Of a stretch of 64,000 bases of DNA, positions 12,312 to 25,200 are shown one piece after another. Positions within the stretch are counted from its first letter, which is position 1, and the number at the start of each line of letters is the position of its first letter. Position numbers and translations under genes: made by a program. A model generated the notes under the pieces. It did not search any database and was not told the DNA's origin. It saw only the letters and a program-made list of their open reading frames with translations. Where the stretch lies: contig NC_077224.1 of assembly GCF_024763615.1 (NCBI RefSeq), forward strand, positions 40,248,712 through 40,312,711. Reading direction: 5' to 3'. This DNA comes from Phlebotomus papatasi (taxonomy: Eukaryota > Arthropoda > Insecta > Diptera > Psychodidae).

Positions 12312-13000
12312 AAAAGAGATGCCAAAGCGTTACAAGCTTTGTGAAGTGCTCGAACACGTGACCTAGATTCTATACCTCAAAAGTAGTTTCGCTTTTCACA
12401 TCATTTACTGTTTTTAAAAGATTCCCAAAATACTTTTGAGTAATAGAAATTCGGACAGAAATTATTTATCGGTTCATTACCGGTTCATTACCGGTTCATT
12501 ACCGGTTCACAATGAATTTGAAAAATACCTTATTGAATTGGATTTCAGATAAAAATTAGTTACAGTTAAGAACCGGTACGATACCGGTGCATAACCGATT
12601 GGAATCGGTTCAGGTTTGTCAGAAATACTAAGACCTTTTCAACGAGTCCAATAATACGATTCGATTAACGAATGCGCTCGCTAAAGCCTTTTTAAGTTTT
12701 GACCTTGAAAAACCGTTATTGGAATCATTCAACAGTATTTCCGGATATGAATGAAATATCTGCTGAGGTACTCTCAAAAACATGTCCAAAAATGAAAAAA
12801 ATCACAATACATTTTCAAAAGGAAGGGAAGAGATGGATGGAAAATGATGGGCATATTAACGATTCTTGAGTCGACTTATGTGGGGGTCCTTCGAAGGTGC
12901 CAAATCACTATGTCTAACCACGGCGCGGTAGCGAATGGACGAATAAACAGCGTGAAATTATTTATCAGAAATGGTCTGGAACGTGAAGACATGTTGACAG
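12312..13000 (+). repeat. Degenerate dispersed repeat, ~650 bp family
   Basis: The order of blocks is shared with 39940-40560 and 45160-45840: a GGCAAAGCG...GCTTTGC hairpin, GCTCGAACACGTGAC, AAAAGAT-cCCCAAAATA, ACCGGTTCA blocks, TTTGACCTTGAAAAACC, GATTCAACgGgaTTT, and a final gACGAAtaaACAgCGT. No coding potential spans the family. Superfamily unknown. Confidence 0.55.
12470..12510. repeat. 11-bp tandem array, CGGTTCATTAC x ~4
   Basis: Four consecutive units of CGGTTCATTAC, the last incomplete. It lies within the dispersed repeat, whose other copies have only one or two ACCGGTTCAT units, so this is a local expansion. Confidence 0.9.
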
Positions 13001-15140
13001 AATTGGTCCTTGCAGATAAGGAAAGAGGACTAGCGATCGGCAGTGTTCCTCGGATCGTCAAGTTATTACCATATTGTTGCACCAATTCAAATGAATTTTT
13101 AAATATTATTAGTTACTTTTTACTATTTAACCCTCACAAGAATGCAGTGCATTAGCTCAGATTTAATTTATAAAACCAATTTTCCGTGAGACACCTTATT
13201 AAATTTGTGATGATCCGAGGTACTGAGTACATAGTTGCAAATAAACCTATTTGCTATTAATTTACTGTAAAAATTTAAAATTTAATTACACAGATATAGT
13301 TAAATGGATCACTAATATATTGATTAGCATACACAAAAATACCAAATAGTATTTTGAGGCTTATATTTTCAATTAAATATCGAATATATCTCTTAACATT
13401 CCGATCCGGGGAGCTCTTCCCTTATGTGGGAATTAAAAAAGTTGGCACTTTTGGAACCGTATTATATAACTTTTTTAGAAAACCACAAATAAAATTTCTA
13501 GTAATTTACCAAGTGATTTTCTTCTTAACTACCTTTTTGAATTTGATCTTGTTATTTCTTTAATTTTTGTTATGCTCAATAGAACATTAATTGTGTCTAT
13601 AATATTATTTTCTATGCTTAAATGGTTTTTGATTGTCATGTGCAAAATTAGGATTGATCTACTCGTCATTTATCATCGTTTATCATGCACTAATAAATGC
13701 CATCAAGAACCATTGAAAATGACAATTTTAGAAGTATATTTTGCAATAGCTGCCACATTTACTGTAGGGAGTAGGGGGTTGACCCTCTAGTCATTGTCCT
13801 GTGATAAGACTGTGATAAAATTGAGAAAGGTTGTGATTTTTTTCTTCATTTTGGGTGTCCTTTTTTTTGGTTTCCCGCACTGTCTCACTTGACACAGAAA
13901 TGTCTCTGAATGTTATGGAAAATTGATATTTTCTTTCTCGCCTTTTGTGTGTTTTCCCCCTTTTTTATCTTTGTGTTTTTTTTCTGCTACCGATTTTCCC
14001 TCAATTGGAGAAATTCATCGTCGTTTGGGGGTCGATTTTTTTGCCTATCTCCAGGGCATGTGTAACAAGTTTCATATGAATTCACATGGGGATTAAATTA
14101 TTCTCAAATTAATTTGCATAATTTCACAAGCATCATTTTGTTGTCACAGGGAGGGTTTTTAGGTGCTCATAGCCAGAGCAATGACGGGGGGATGTCGGAG
14201 CTTTATGAAATATAATGAAATTTGCTCGTATACAAAATATTAACCATAGAGAGTGGAGTGAAAATAAAATAATGACTTAAAATAGCAATATAGGCGTCAT
14301 AGTAATAATAGTAATATCACATAATAATAATGTTTTGCCACCCCCTTCTTTCACCTCCGCACTGGCATTTTACTACAATGTATGTTATATGGTATTTTGG
14401 TGTACCCCAGGTACATGCAAATTTTCACTCTTCCCTCTCCTATAATTTTTTTTTCTTCTTTTTGTAACCCAACCACAGAGTCGCGCACTCATGGATAAAA
14501 ATCCTTCGCACCAACGTACAATATCAGCTATATTTTCACTTTTTATTACTTTCGACATATGGATATAAAATTTTGCGCTCTACCTGAAACACGAAAATCC
14601 ACATAAACTGCCAAGTATATATTTCTCATACAGCCGATGTACATTACCTTTTTCGGTTTTTCTCCCCCCTTCGACACACAGTGGTACATTTTGCCCCAAT
14701 ACACATTCAACTCCATGAGACACCAACCCCTCGCCCAACCACCCCCTGACTTGCTCTTCTATGCCATTTCTGGAGCCCCCTTATCCGCGCCCGCCCAAAT
14801 ATTCATTCTTGCCGTCTCAACATTGTGGAGTGACGGCATGAATGCATGTATGTAACATTCCATACATTCATGTGAACAACCCCCTAATGTTCTGACTACG
14901 CTGGCAATCTGAAACCTGTGTGAGTGCGTTTGTCGAGGGGAGAGAATTTTTCATCCACCTCAGTGCGTTCTTCAGTTCTCAAGTCTCGAAGGGGTTGGCA
15001 AATGCCGGGGTTCTAACACCAAGATCTCCTATTTTTCAAAAATCTGAAATAATTGAATTCCGAATTATTCGTAGAAGTTAACTCTTTAAGGACTAGTGGA
15101 TCACTGATGATCTAAAAATAATAAAAAAAAAGAACAATGA
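13001..15140. other. Unique non-coding sequence, pyrimidine-rich part
   Basis: 13,850-14,950 contains long T/C tracts and C runs (for example ctcccccc, accccctgac) with no inverted-repeat structure. No protein was recognised. It is one of the larger repeat-free blocks upstream of the Ddr-like gene and hence a candidate regulatory region; this is inference from repeat exclusion only. Confidence 0.4.
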
Positions 15141-15646
15141 AGGGAAGGTAGGGCTATTTTGAGCTGGAGCTAAATTGACAATGCTCTTTCTTCGCGTAGG
15201 GTAAGACGGGGTAATTCAAAATGACGTCTATTTTGGAATTTTGCTTCTTCGTTGTTTTCTTTGCCACCTAAAATTGTTAGGAAATGTGAGAGTTCTAAAT
15301 TAGGCATGAGTCTAAATTACTCCACCTTACCCTATTCTTAATAAAAGCTGGGCTCTAACATAATTGTATAGCGCACGACCCATTCGACAGTTGTTAACCC
15401 AGTCGATGGCCAAACCCACCAATCCTAATACTTCATTCCTATGACAACCCCAGCACATCATCCCTAGGCGAGTGCTGAAGTTTGTTATTTGTTTGTAATT
15501 TTATTTAGGTGAACTCCATCTGGGCTTACATTATGTAATTTAGATACGTGGACAAAACAATTAAGGATTTAAATTATATTATAGCGTGGTTCAACAGCCT
15601 TTGGAAATATGCGAAAAATAGCGCTATCAATGTAGCCCTACCTACA
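15141..15646. mobile_element. Inverted-repeat element with a MITE nested inside
   Basis: The left block GGTAGGGCTATTTTGAG pairs with the right block, GGTAGGGCTACATTGAT in reverse. It is related to the GGGGCTATTTTAAGC family at 17519. The 134-bp element at 15199-15332 is inserted in its left part. Outer edges approximate. Confidence 0.55.
15199..15332. mobile_element. 134-bp MITE with TA target duplication (nested)
   Basis: The ends GGGTAAGACGGGGTAATT and (reverse) GGGTAAGGTGGAGTAATT are flanked by TA at 15197-15198 and 15333-15334. It is a shortened member of the family at 7232-7451 and lies within the element at 15141-15646. Confidence 0.8.
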
Positions 15647-16099
15647 TAGAATTTGTCTTTGAAAACTTTTACAAAAACCTTTTCAAACTTTTCAAACACA
15701 CCTATACACCGGTGTCTGCTGGAAAATCTCTCCTTGTAGTGTGTTTCTGAGATAAAATCTGCCTTCTGTCTAATATAATTCCTCTAAATATTATATTAGC
15801 AAAGAAAAAAGTCAGACAGACTTTTTGCATTATTTTATCTTGAAACATTGCAAAGTGTAGGGAGAAATGTTGCATAGCCAGACTTACAGAAAATATATGA
15901 AAAAGAACGGAGAAACTCGCATATTAAATTCTTTCTTATGATGAAAAGTCCAGAACACGTAGAACAGGAAAACCTACCCCTGGTTTGCAAACATTTCGAA
16001 ATATTTTATTTGTTTTAGTTTTTATATTGTCCGTAAAGGCCATATAAATACAGACTGATCCTCGAGCATATTTAGCCTGTCAAATTTCACAGTAAAGTT

Positions 16100-16439
16100 C
16101 AGTAGACTCTCTCAAATTCGGGCATTTTGGACTAAAATGTCAGCCGAATTAGAGAGAAATTCGGGCGACAAATTTTTTTAAATGCGACGGTTTTTTATTC
16201 ATCTGTATACATATATTGAGTTTACATACTAATATTTATGGTAAATTTCATGAAAAACCTTTAATAATGCAAAAACATGTCAGAAGTAAGACAAACCGTG
16301 GCAAATTTGAGCATATTTGCTTCATTTGATAAACATAATAAAACTTGTAAAATGTCAACAAACTTTTTTCAAATTTAACTGCTGCCCGAATTAAAAAGTA
16401 GCCCGATCTTAAAAGAGCCGAATTAGCGAGAGTCTACTG
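16100..16439. mobile_element. 340-bp pogo/Tc1-like MITE
   Basis: The ends CAGTAGACTCTCTCAAATTC and (reverse) CAGTAGACTCTCGCTAATTC match closely. GCCGAATTAG and GCCCGAATT motifs recur in both arms. TA follows the right end. CAGT..ACTCTC termini are typical of pogo-type MITEs; no transposase ORF. Confidence 0.8.
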
Positions 16440-16791
16440 TATTATCCCAAACTGTCATTCACTATGGGTTTTGGATTATCGATTAAAGGTTCCTTTACCT
16501 AATCATTTGCTGCAAAATTTTGCAGGCTAATTTTTGAGGATTGGCCTAATCCTATTTTGGCACTCAGGCGAAAATTTTTTTGGTTAGTTAAAGAGTTTAC
16601 GAATCTTGACATAAAACCATATAAAAATACCAAATCTGTCGATTATATTTGGAACTTAAAGTTTTTGCGGAAAAGATTTTATGTGGATTACGTCGGGCAT
16701 AGTCCATTGGGGTAACTCATAGTAGGGAATTTTTATTCTTATAGGAAGATTTTTATTCAAAACACCTTCGTATTAATGGGCTGGGCATCTT

Positions 16792-17041
16792 CACTCAGAA
16801 AAAAAGAGGCTACGATTAACTTTTTTTTCGTCATAACTTTAACACTTTTCGGGTGTAAAGATATATCAACATATTTTAATGTTAATTTTACGCCTTTTGA
16901 GGATAAAATCAACATGAAAAAGGGTAACTTTAACCCATAATACACCTAAAAAGGGTAATATTTACACCGATTTCGGATTAATACTGCAGGATAAAATTAA
17001 TTCCGGAATGTTATTTTGACTTTTTCGGATTTCTTTCAGTG
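16792..17041 (-). mobile_element. 250-bp MITE of the CACTGAGAGAAATCCG family, copy B
   Basis: Inverted relative of the copies at 17085, 48225 and 59369. The right end reads CACTGAAAGAAATCCG in reverse and the left end CACTCAGAAAAAAAG. Internal TTACCC-type repeats and ATTGATCCGAAATCGGTG-like sequence are conserved. It lies 43 bp from copy A in opposite orientation. Confidence 0.85.
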
Positions 17042-17084
17042 TTGTGAAAGTCTTTTTTATTAATATATCTGAAGCTAATGCATA

Positions 17085-17260
17085 CACTGAGAGAAATCCG
17101 AAAAAGTTAAAATAACATTCCGGAAATGTTAATTTTACCCTTCAGTATTGATCCGAAATCGGTGTAAATATTACCCTTTTTAATACCTTTTTTTACACCT
17201 AAAAAATGTTAAAGTTATGAGGAAAAAAAGTTAATCGAACCCTCTTTTTTTTTCTCAGTG
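17085..17260 (+). mobile_element. 176-bp MITE, CACTGAGAGAAATCCG family, copy A (internally deleted)
   Basis: TA occurs at 17083-17084 and 17261-17262. The ends are CACTGAGAGAAATCCG and (reverse) CACTGAGAAAAAAAAAG. Relative to the 253-bp copy at 48225 it lacks about 75 bp in the middle, where TTACCC repeats are normally found. Confidence 0.9.
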
Positions 17261-17518
17261 TAAGACTCGACAGAGGGGTTTTTTAATTCTATTTGTTTAT
17301 TTATTATTTTAGATATATCCATTTCAATTTGTTGTAGATTTTCCAAGTCTTCAGGAAAAGGTTTTGTTTCTTTTAATCCTTATTAATACTTTAAGATGAA
17401 TACTTGTGGAAATCTAGAAATCTTCTTGCTTACAGAGATTTAGATTTTATTATAATTGCAATTGTGTCACAATATCATATGACAAATTAGTTTTTTGTGA
17501 GACGATAAATTCGATATA

Positions 17519-17730
17519 GGGGGAAGTGGGGCTATTTTAAGCAGGTGGGTTACATTGTAATACGATTTTTTCGCATATTTCTAAATAAAACTTATCTTTC
17601 AAGAATTTTATTTAGATTCACAATTGTTTTTTGTATCCAAATTACATCATGGTAAAACCCTATTTTCTTTAGACATATGCGAAAAGTATAACAATATAAC
17701 CCCATAGCTCAAAGTAACCCCACCACCCCC
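17519..17730. mobile_element. Intact 212-bp MITE with TA duplication
   Basis: The ends GGGGGAAGTGGGGCTATTTT and (reverse) GGGGGTGGTGGGGTTACTTT continue as inverted repeats for more than 60 bp, through gattttttcgcatat and its complement. TA is at 17517-17518 and 17731-17732. It is the uninterrupted reference for the split copy at 133-550. Confidence 0.9.
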
Positions 17731-19320
17731 TATACTTATTTAGTAAATCCGTGAACTTAAATCGTAAAGCGTAAATGTTCTTTGATTAAACGTTCAAAAA
17801 ATGTATCATAATATACATATAGTTTAAGTCCTTTTCTGTTAGAATCAATTTTATAATGCTAAAACTTAACATTGTTCTAATATATAGTTAGTTTGTTTAA
17901 CGTATTTGAGGGGGCGTATGGTTCAATACTCTGTGCAAATAAACTAACTGGTGAGATCAAAACAATTCAGTGGGAGTAATAAAATAACGTGGATTGAATG
18001 GCCAAATAATAATTTGCATTAAAAGTGCAAATGTGCATTACTTATGGATGAGTGTACTTCACCTACCAGAAAAAAAGCTATTGAATCACCCTTTTGCACT
18101 AGGAGAGAACGACGATGGTAGGTGAGTTGGGAAGGTGAGGGATACACAGACACATTCCCCATCGAGAAATCATCCACCCTTGAGAGAGAGAAAGCTCCAC
18201 AATTTCTCTTCATTTCGTGGTGGCGGATACACCAATACAGGGATCAGTGTCAGTATCCAAAGGGAGGAATTACACATACATAGTGAAACTCTTCTACTCT
18301 TTCTATCCTTCTCCCCCTAGCGGTGGTTACATTAAATGACTCTCCTAAATTTATGCAACTACATAGGTCTCTATCGCACTTCCAGCCACAGTGGAATGTG
18401 TAACAGGGTGAGAGTGAGAGAGACATGTCTGAGGGTAGAAATATTGATCCATAGTAGTTTTTTGGTTGAATGATGACAGACAAACACTCAACGGTGGTAA
18501 TTCGGTTAAATGAACTGAATTCAATCAGAATTTGCTAGAGGAATATCTAGTACACACATTTTCACTATATTATAGTTTCAATGCCACTCTTGGGGGTGAG
18601 TTTTTCTCTCTATGCTAGCCTGAGTGGGTATATCGAGTACCTTAACTTTTTGGCGGAAGGGTAGGTGATGTGATAACGTCATAAGGAAGCGGAATGGAGA
18701 CCTTCCACCAGGTTGGGTGGGATTTGAATATGGTGCGAGAAATGTTGATAATACATATTGCCCGTGCCTGAAGTGCTTGAGGTGAAGTAAAGTGATCGAT
18801 TGGCTTTACGGAAGTTGTACCAAAGTATTAGAATTCTCCTATTTGCATGCGATTAAACCATATTCGGTCAAGGCTGGTCTTTAATTTGCTAATATGAAAC
18901 ATGTCCAAGGACTGATTTTTGATAAATCTACAGAAAATTCAAAACGTAAGCGAGATCTTAAACTCAGTATTGATAAAATATTGGTACAAATGCAAGTATT
19001 TATTTGGATAATTCAATAAAATTGTTAAAAAATGCATAAAATAATGAACTACAAGATACCTGTTATACAACGTAACCTGTCAAAATTTGACAATTGCATT
19101 ATTGTAAAATACAAGTAAGTTCTTTGTCAAGCTGGTAATCAAAACAGAGAATCTCAATGTAATGCCTAATGCTGTCTACACACAAGAAACAAGTTTCGTC
19201 AAATATTACCTTTTTTTTTTTTTTTTAAAAAAATCTGACGTTTCTGCCTACCATAGAAGAAATTTTCTTTAAAGAAGACATTTTTTAAAAGAAATTTGTC
19301 ATAGTGTGTAGATGCCATAC
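17731..19320. other. Unique non-coding sequence
   Basis: No intact repeat. Overlapping short open frames occur on both strands at 18019-18483, with no recognisable protein. A short T-rich hairpin region at 19190-19310 contains an imperfect palindrome around ttctttaaagaa. Possible regulatory DNA upstream of the Ddr-like gene. Confidence 0.4.
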
Positions 19321-19449
19321 GCACAATAACTTTTGTTTCGTATACATGTTTTTGACATTTCAATGGAGTGAACGAAATCTAGTTCTAGTCATCTTACTCA
19401 CTGTCACAGAAAATTTTGAAAACATGTTTACAAACAAAAGCTATTGTGC
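19321..19449. mobile_element. 129-bp MITE, GCACAATAACTTTTG family
   Basis: The ends GCACAATAACTTTTGTTTC and (reverse) GCACAATAGCTTTTGTTTG flank a core like that at 3528-3657. Further partial copies follow at 19554-19735, each with AAACATG, AGTGAGTGAGAT and CTAGATCT motifs, forming a cluster. Confidence 0.8.
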
Positions 19450-19553
19450 GTTGGCCATTATAGAAACTCAAGAGAGTGAAACAAATCATCAAATAGTTAT
19501 CTTGCTCACTCTTACAGGCAGTTGCGAGGGCATGTTTACATTTACGTTTACCG

Positions 19554-19735
19554 CACAATAATTTTTGTTTTGTAAACATGCTTTCGAAACTCACTGTAGG
19601 AGTGAGTGAGATGACTAGATCTATATCTCGACTCTCACTAAAATGTCAAAAACATGTTTAACAAAACAAACTTTTGTTTTGCAAACATGTTTTTAAATTC
19701 CTATGAAAATGAGCGAGATGAGTAGATCTGTGATG
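19554..19735. repeat. Partial copies of the GCACAATAACTTTTG MITE
   Basis: A left end GCACAATAATTTTTGTTTTG at 19554 is followed by GAGTGAGTGAGATGACTAG and then a second, rearranged half ending in gatgagtagatctgtg. No clean right terminus is visible, so this is a fused or decayed pair. Confidence 0.6.
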
Positions 19736-20559
19736 CAATTCTGACGCCGTCACATTGCTATCCCGCCAAAATTTTCCCGATTTTGCGAAATAGAAGTACA
19801 CATCATACACAGAGTCTTCACTCTGTATGAGTGGACACGGATAAAGAGTGTGGCGCTCTCAGCGGGATGACATGTGTAGTAGTGCACAAAAAGCGGAATA
19901 ATTGCTGTTATTATGAATATCCCGCGAATTTTATCTCGCGAGCTCCTGGAGGTCGCGAATTGGAAAAATAAATGCATTTTATGTGAAAATTTCGCGGTTT
20001 AGTGCACAAAAAATATTTGTTAAAATTGTTTTATATTTAATTTATACTATGATTTATAATTATAAATAACACTGTCCACGATGAAAAATTGAAATGATTA
20101 TCGATGAACACTTCGGGGTTTCTTGGTGCCTCCTGAACATATCTCACGAAGGTACTCATTTGTGTAATATGGTTATATGATTCGGACATCAAAATTCTAA
20201 GATATTTTAATGTGAAAATTCTCAAGAAATGGGTAGAATTATTTTTATTAAGTTCATGTTACCTCAATAATGGTACTTAATAGGATGTTGGTGTACAGAA
20301 ACGGTTCGTGGAAGACAATTCAAAGAAGACTGCCCTAGAACCAACCACTTTCTTATATTTTAATTTTTAATTTCTTATACTTATGGGACACCTGTGTTCA
20401 AAAACCATTTCGATATCGAATTTTCAAATATGAATGTTTATAATCACTTTGGACGGCCTATTTTCAATCGATTTGCTTAAATTAGGATTTTTTTCGCGTA
20501 TATTACTTTTTAATTCGTTCGTATGCTCGTTACTCATGCTAAGATATTTTAAAACCTAC

Positions 20560-20730
20560 TTTCTTAAGCAGTGTCTTATTTTTGAATGGTTTATTTTTTA
20601 ATTTATCAATTAATTTAATCGGTAGTAATGCGGTATGTACCCAAAAAGCATGCGAAAAGATGATACACGAATAGCTCTTTTCCGTGAGTTCGATCACTCC
20701 GCAAAGCCGGGACGATTTGCCATGTCTTTT
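20560..20730 (-). repeat. Fragment of the GGCAAA-CGTCCCGGCTTTGC repeat (reverse)
   Basis: Read in reverse it gives GGCAAATCGTCCCGGCTTTG followed by a GATCGAACTCACGG block, which matches the head of the family at 45165. A similar reversed head is at 33230-33335. Only the first 100-170 bp are recognisable. Confidence 0.5.
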
Positions 20731-22079
20731 TCTATAATTTTCTTCATTTTCCTCATAAATACCTGAATACCATTCGAATCCTCGAAAAGGATTGCGCAGG
20801 ACTACTTATTTTCTTTACAAAAAAGAGCAAAGTTACTGAAGATCATAAATACTAAAAAGTTAAGGTGTTCAAAGAAATTCTAATCAAATAATTTAGGAAT
20901 ATATAACACGGTGATGATATCTGTACAATCTTCTCTTTTATTCTCTCATACAACCTGCATCATTTCTTATATCAGACAGTACAAAGGTCATCACTGTGAA
21001 TATATTTTTACATCCATTTCCTTGACCGAAAACGCGCTTCAAATAATTTAGGGTCATATTCATATTTTAAGACGTTTTTTTTGTTCATATTTTACCATAT
21101 TGTTAACAGTGTCCTTCTCGATCCTATAATATTCAGTGATCCTAGCTTTTTCTTCAAGAAAATATTCACGTGAAGGACACAAGTTGTCCCATACAGCTTT
21201 ATTCGTAAGTTTGAAATATACTCAAGGATTTATAAGGAAAATCGAGGAAAACACAGGAAAATTAAGTGATAAGGAAATTGTTTGTTCTAGGGAATTTTTC
21301 CTTGAATTCACCTTTGCAAATCATTCCTAGATTCTGGACACCAATGTCCTGCAATGAATAGTTATTAATATAATAATTTGAGTTTAAACAAACAAGTCAA
21401 ATCATTTCTTGAGAATTTTCACCTGAACATATCTCAGAAATTTAAAGTGGTACTCCTCCATAAATGTCTTTGAAGAATATATGTTCATGAAACACCAAAA
21501 GGACCACAGAAGTAATCATCTACTTCCGTCTCACGAGAAAGGATTTAATTTTATTGCATTGTGTTTTATAAAAAAAAACACTTTAGGTATTACAGTAATA
21601 ACGAGATTGTTAAATAAACACCCAAAGCATTAATAAATTCATATGGAAAAATCATTTAAAAAAAATATTTTGTTGCCTTGGATCAAACTTGTAACAAAGA
21701 AATTAAAATTTGACTGATTTGATAAAATTGTGTATCTAACGGAAATGATTTTGAAAATATCCCGCAAATAAAGAGTGAATGAGAGAGTGCGAGCGAGAGC
21801 AATGGCATGATTGAGAAATGACAGACTCATTGAACAAGTGTTGAATTTTACGGATTTTTCTCTAGTTTTTCGCGAATTTAATGTTTTAGTAAATCAAATC
21901 ACAACAATTTTCATCTTGTGAAAGGTGTTTCTGTGTTTAAATGTGAATAATTTGCTCAAAAATGCACAAAATATGAGCTGAAGCGGCTTCACACACACAA
22001 CCACCATTCCGAAAAATCTGGATAAATTTCGTGACGGACATCGGAATTGGGGGGCTGGATTTCATTCAATCTCCCTCAA
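20731..22079. other. Non-coding stretch, nothing recognised
   Basis: AT-rich sequence without a convincing ORF or repeat. Open frames at 21136-21330 and 21639-21830 have no recognisable domain. Confidence 0.4.
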
Positions 22080-22260
22080 ATGTCAAAAATATGTTTGTAA
22101 ACAAAAGTTATTGTGCTTTGGGGATTGGGCATAACGGGCATAGCTCACAATAACATTTTTTAAGCTTTTGAAATGAAGCATAGATTAGATCTATAGTCAT
22201 CTAGATCACTTCTTGCGTAATAGTTTTACTAAAATCATGTTTACTTAGCAAAACTAATGA
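22080..22260. repeat. Two partial GCACAATAACTTTTG-family MITE pieces
   Basis: TGTTTGTAAACAAAAGTTATTGTGC-like sequence at 22092-22116 is a right end without its left half. CACAATAACATTTTTTAAGC at 22146 starts a second, diverged copy containing AGATCTATAGTCATCTAGATC. Confidence 0.55.
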
Positions 22261-25200
22261 GTATGGTAAAATTACTTTAGAAAAAATGCATATTATTTTT
22301 TATAGCACTGTAAATCCACTTCAAAAACCATAACTCATATCAGTCTAAGTATGCAAAGTGCTAGCTTTATGATGTGATTATAGTAGTCTTCTAAATTCGA
22401 ACGATTTTCAAAAGTCTTCGTTTTCATTTTTCACGATCGTAATGTATGTAAACATTCAGGACATTCAGGAAGCAGCACAAAAATATGATTTTCAATCATC
22501 CAACGAATTTTTAACATAACCTCATACTTGTCACTTTGCATTTAAACGTCAATGTCGATCGAATTTAAGAGAATCAGATTTGAGAGACTCTAATGTATGT
22601 AGAAGGACTCTTTTAGATTCTCTACTACTTCCAGTAGCTTTAATTCTAAACAAGAAGTTAAGACGATTAAATAAAAAAGGTAATACCAGGGGCATGATAT
22701 TTCTTGTATTTCCCATATGTTTCTAGCGCGCCGAAAAAACTTTTGGGTTTATTAGCTGATTTCTGTCAGTATAGAATAAACTAACAAAAAATATAAATGA
22801 AGAATAAAAGCCAACTTAATATTGAATAGGCAACCGAAAACCCCAAATTGGTAACCTACCCAGTTTTCGAGAAATCTCGTGAAATGTTTATGAAAATAGG
22901 GAAAAATTTACACTAAAATCGGCAGCATTTTTCAGTGCTAATGTCACCCCCCTGGGTAATACAGTAGTTGTAGATCTTTGAGTATGATATTTGATATATT
23001 ACTAAAGTGTAACATACGACATAATTGACAGTTCTTAGCGCAGACGACGAAAAGGCAAATCAACCATCCCTGTTCCTTGATCCTTATATATATATTTAAT
23101 TTTTCTAAAATATGTAATTCCTCTAAATTCGATGTGTATTCAGCAAAGTCTTCTGGTTTCAGCATACCCTACTTTACCTTATTTTTTTTCAGATTTCGAT
23201 GTTAGAGAGCCAGAAGCATTTGAGTGGAAGACTGAGTATAGGGTGTGATTTGGTTGTGAAAATCATCCATAGGTAGTCAAGCTAGTCAGTCAGGGTGGTT
23301 ATTTGTGTTGTCAACTCAACGACAGTATATTAATAATATTCAATTCCATACTTCCTCTACTTGGGGGTGCCTTTAGTGAGTGTGGAGTAAAGTGGAACGA
23401 ACTATTGTGGTGAAATATTTGTGCAAAAGTGTATGGAGAAAAGGGGATTTATGGAAAATATGGTTATATATATAGCAGATACGATGGTGTATCGCAAGTT
23501 TCACATAAATTTTCAATTATTCAATCGATTCGAGAAATGTCTATAAATGCAAATCAATTTGTTCGATATGGTGTATATGCGAGGGTGAGTCTCCATAGTG
23601 GTGGGCTCAAATGGTTGCAATTTCATTGTGATTATAAGGGATGACTGTGTATAGAATTTTCAGGGGGTATATACTGTGTGTCACAGTGTGGCACACATAT
23701 GGAAAATTATACGACCCATTCGGATTATTTTGCTGAGAAAGGGAGAGGGTGGGTATCGTATAAATAGCTTGGAAATCCAAATGTAAGAGCCACATATGTT
23801 CAAATAAAAACAACAATACACCAAATCAATTAATTTGAGCTCTCTGCTCTTGGCTTTCTCACCATTACCAAGTCTCCTACGTCTGGAGCACTCAACCCCT
23901 CTGCCAGCACTGTAAAATGTAAGACTCTTGGACCAATAGTTCAATGCATTAACTACACTGACACAAGTGTCCGTGGACTAATTGAGAATTATTTCCAGAT
24001 TAACGCTCAATTATGCCCCTCTTGCTGAGGATTTATTTCCACTATATATCGCCTTTGCGAATCTATCCTAACTAATTTAGAAGAGATCTTAAGTCTGTGA
24101 CGAATTAAAAAGGTTGAATGTACTTAAGGGTACATTCAATGCGCTAAGCATCCTCGAAAATGTATAGTGTAACATTGAACATGAAGTTCGGAATATTGTT
24201 ATACCAACATTAAATATATATAGATTCCTTCCTCGTTGAAATCGCAAGATGGGAAGCTGCTTAATGCACATGTTATTATGGCAAGCCATAGTCAATACCA
24301 TTGCAACCGATATGTGCATATTGATTCTCTTAATATTCGTTAGCAATAGGAGCGGTGTAATATGCTAGTTTAGGATTTATCACAATTTCAAAATATTTAT
24401 ACACATTAAAATATGGCAATGATGGCAGGGTCAAGTTGACTGTATAAAGTTGAAATACGGTTCTGTAACAGGGACTACGATATTTATTCATTCACAGAAC
24501 TAAAGATGTCAAATTGAATTGTATACTGACCATGTAGAATACTTTTAGCACTCAATTCTTGACCCCTTAAGGACCTTCTTAAGAACTATGGAGGAGTGTA
24601 CTCGTCTGGCTTATAAACTAAAAACGGCTTTTTGTAAAATGTATTGCTATTATAATAGCCCTTTTTGTTCTGGGTTTGCTTGTTAATGAATACTGAAGTA
24701 AAGCTAATCCTGTTTAAGATATTTTAACTTCAATCTAAATATATCTAGGTCAGAATTTGGGTATTTAGTAAGGAATTCCAAGCAAATAATGGATAGAACC
24801 TTTTCAATATTAGTAAAAGTTTATTAATTTGTGTGGGACTGTCAAAATCCATGATCAACCTATAATTCATTGTTTCGACAACAATTGCAGATTATTGGTC
24901 TAGGGCGATTCATTTCACTAATAGGTTGATACGTGTTACTAACTTTTATTTTTCATTTAAACTCTTCTAATAATATAGCATTATCATTTAAAGTTATTCT
25001 ATGTTACACTAAAGGACGGTTCGCCCTACGGATAAGATGTATCAAACAAAAATTAAATTTCCTAAAAGCTAGAACTTTGCCACATATCCTGAACTGATCT
25101 GAACCTATATATGAACTTTTTCCTAATGAACCGTACCGTAGATGTGTGTGACTTGGGGGTGACTTTACCACCCTACTGTTCATAAGCTTGTCTTTAATTA

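Noticed and set aside
12470..12510. Tandem 11-mers considered as a CRISPR-like or satellite array
   Set aside because: Units are adjacent without spacers and only four in number; simple local expansion.
19190..19310. Possible microRNA hairpin around the T-run and TTCTTTAAAGAA
   Set aside because: Pairing is driven by A/T homopolymers and no clear 22-nt duplex stands out.
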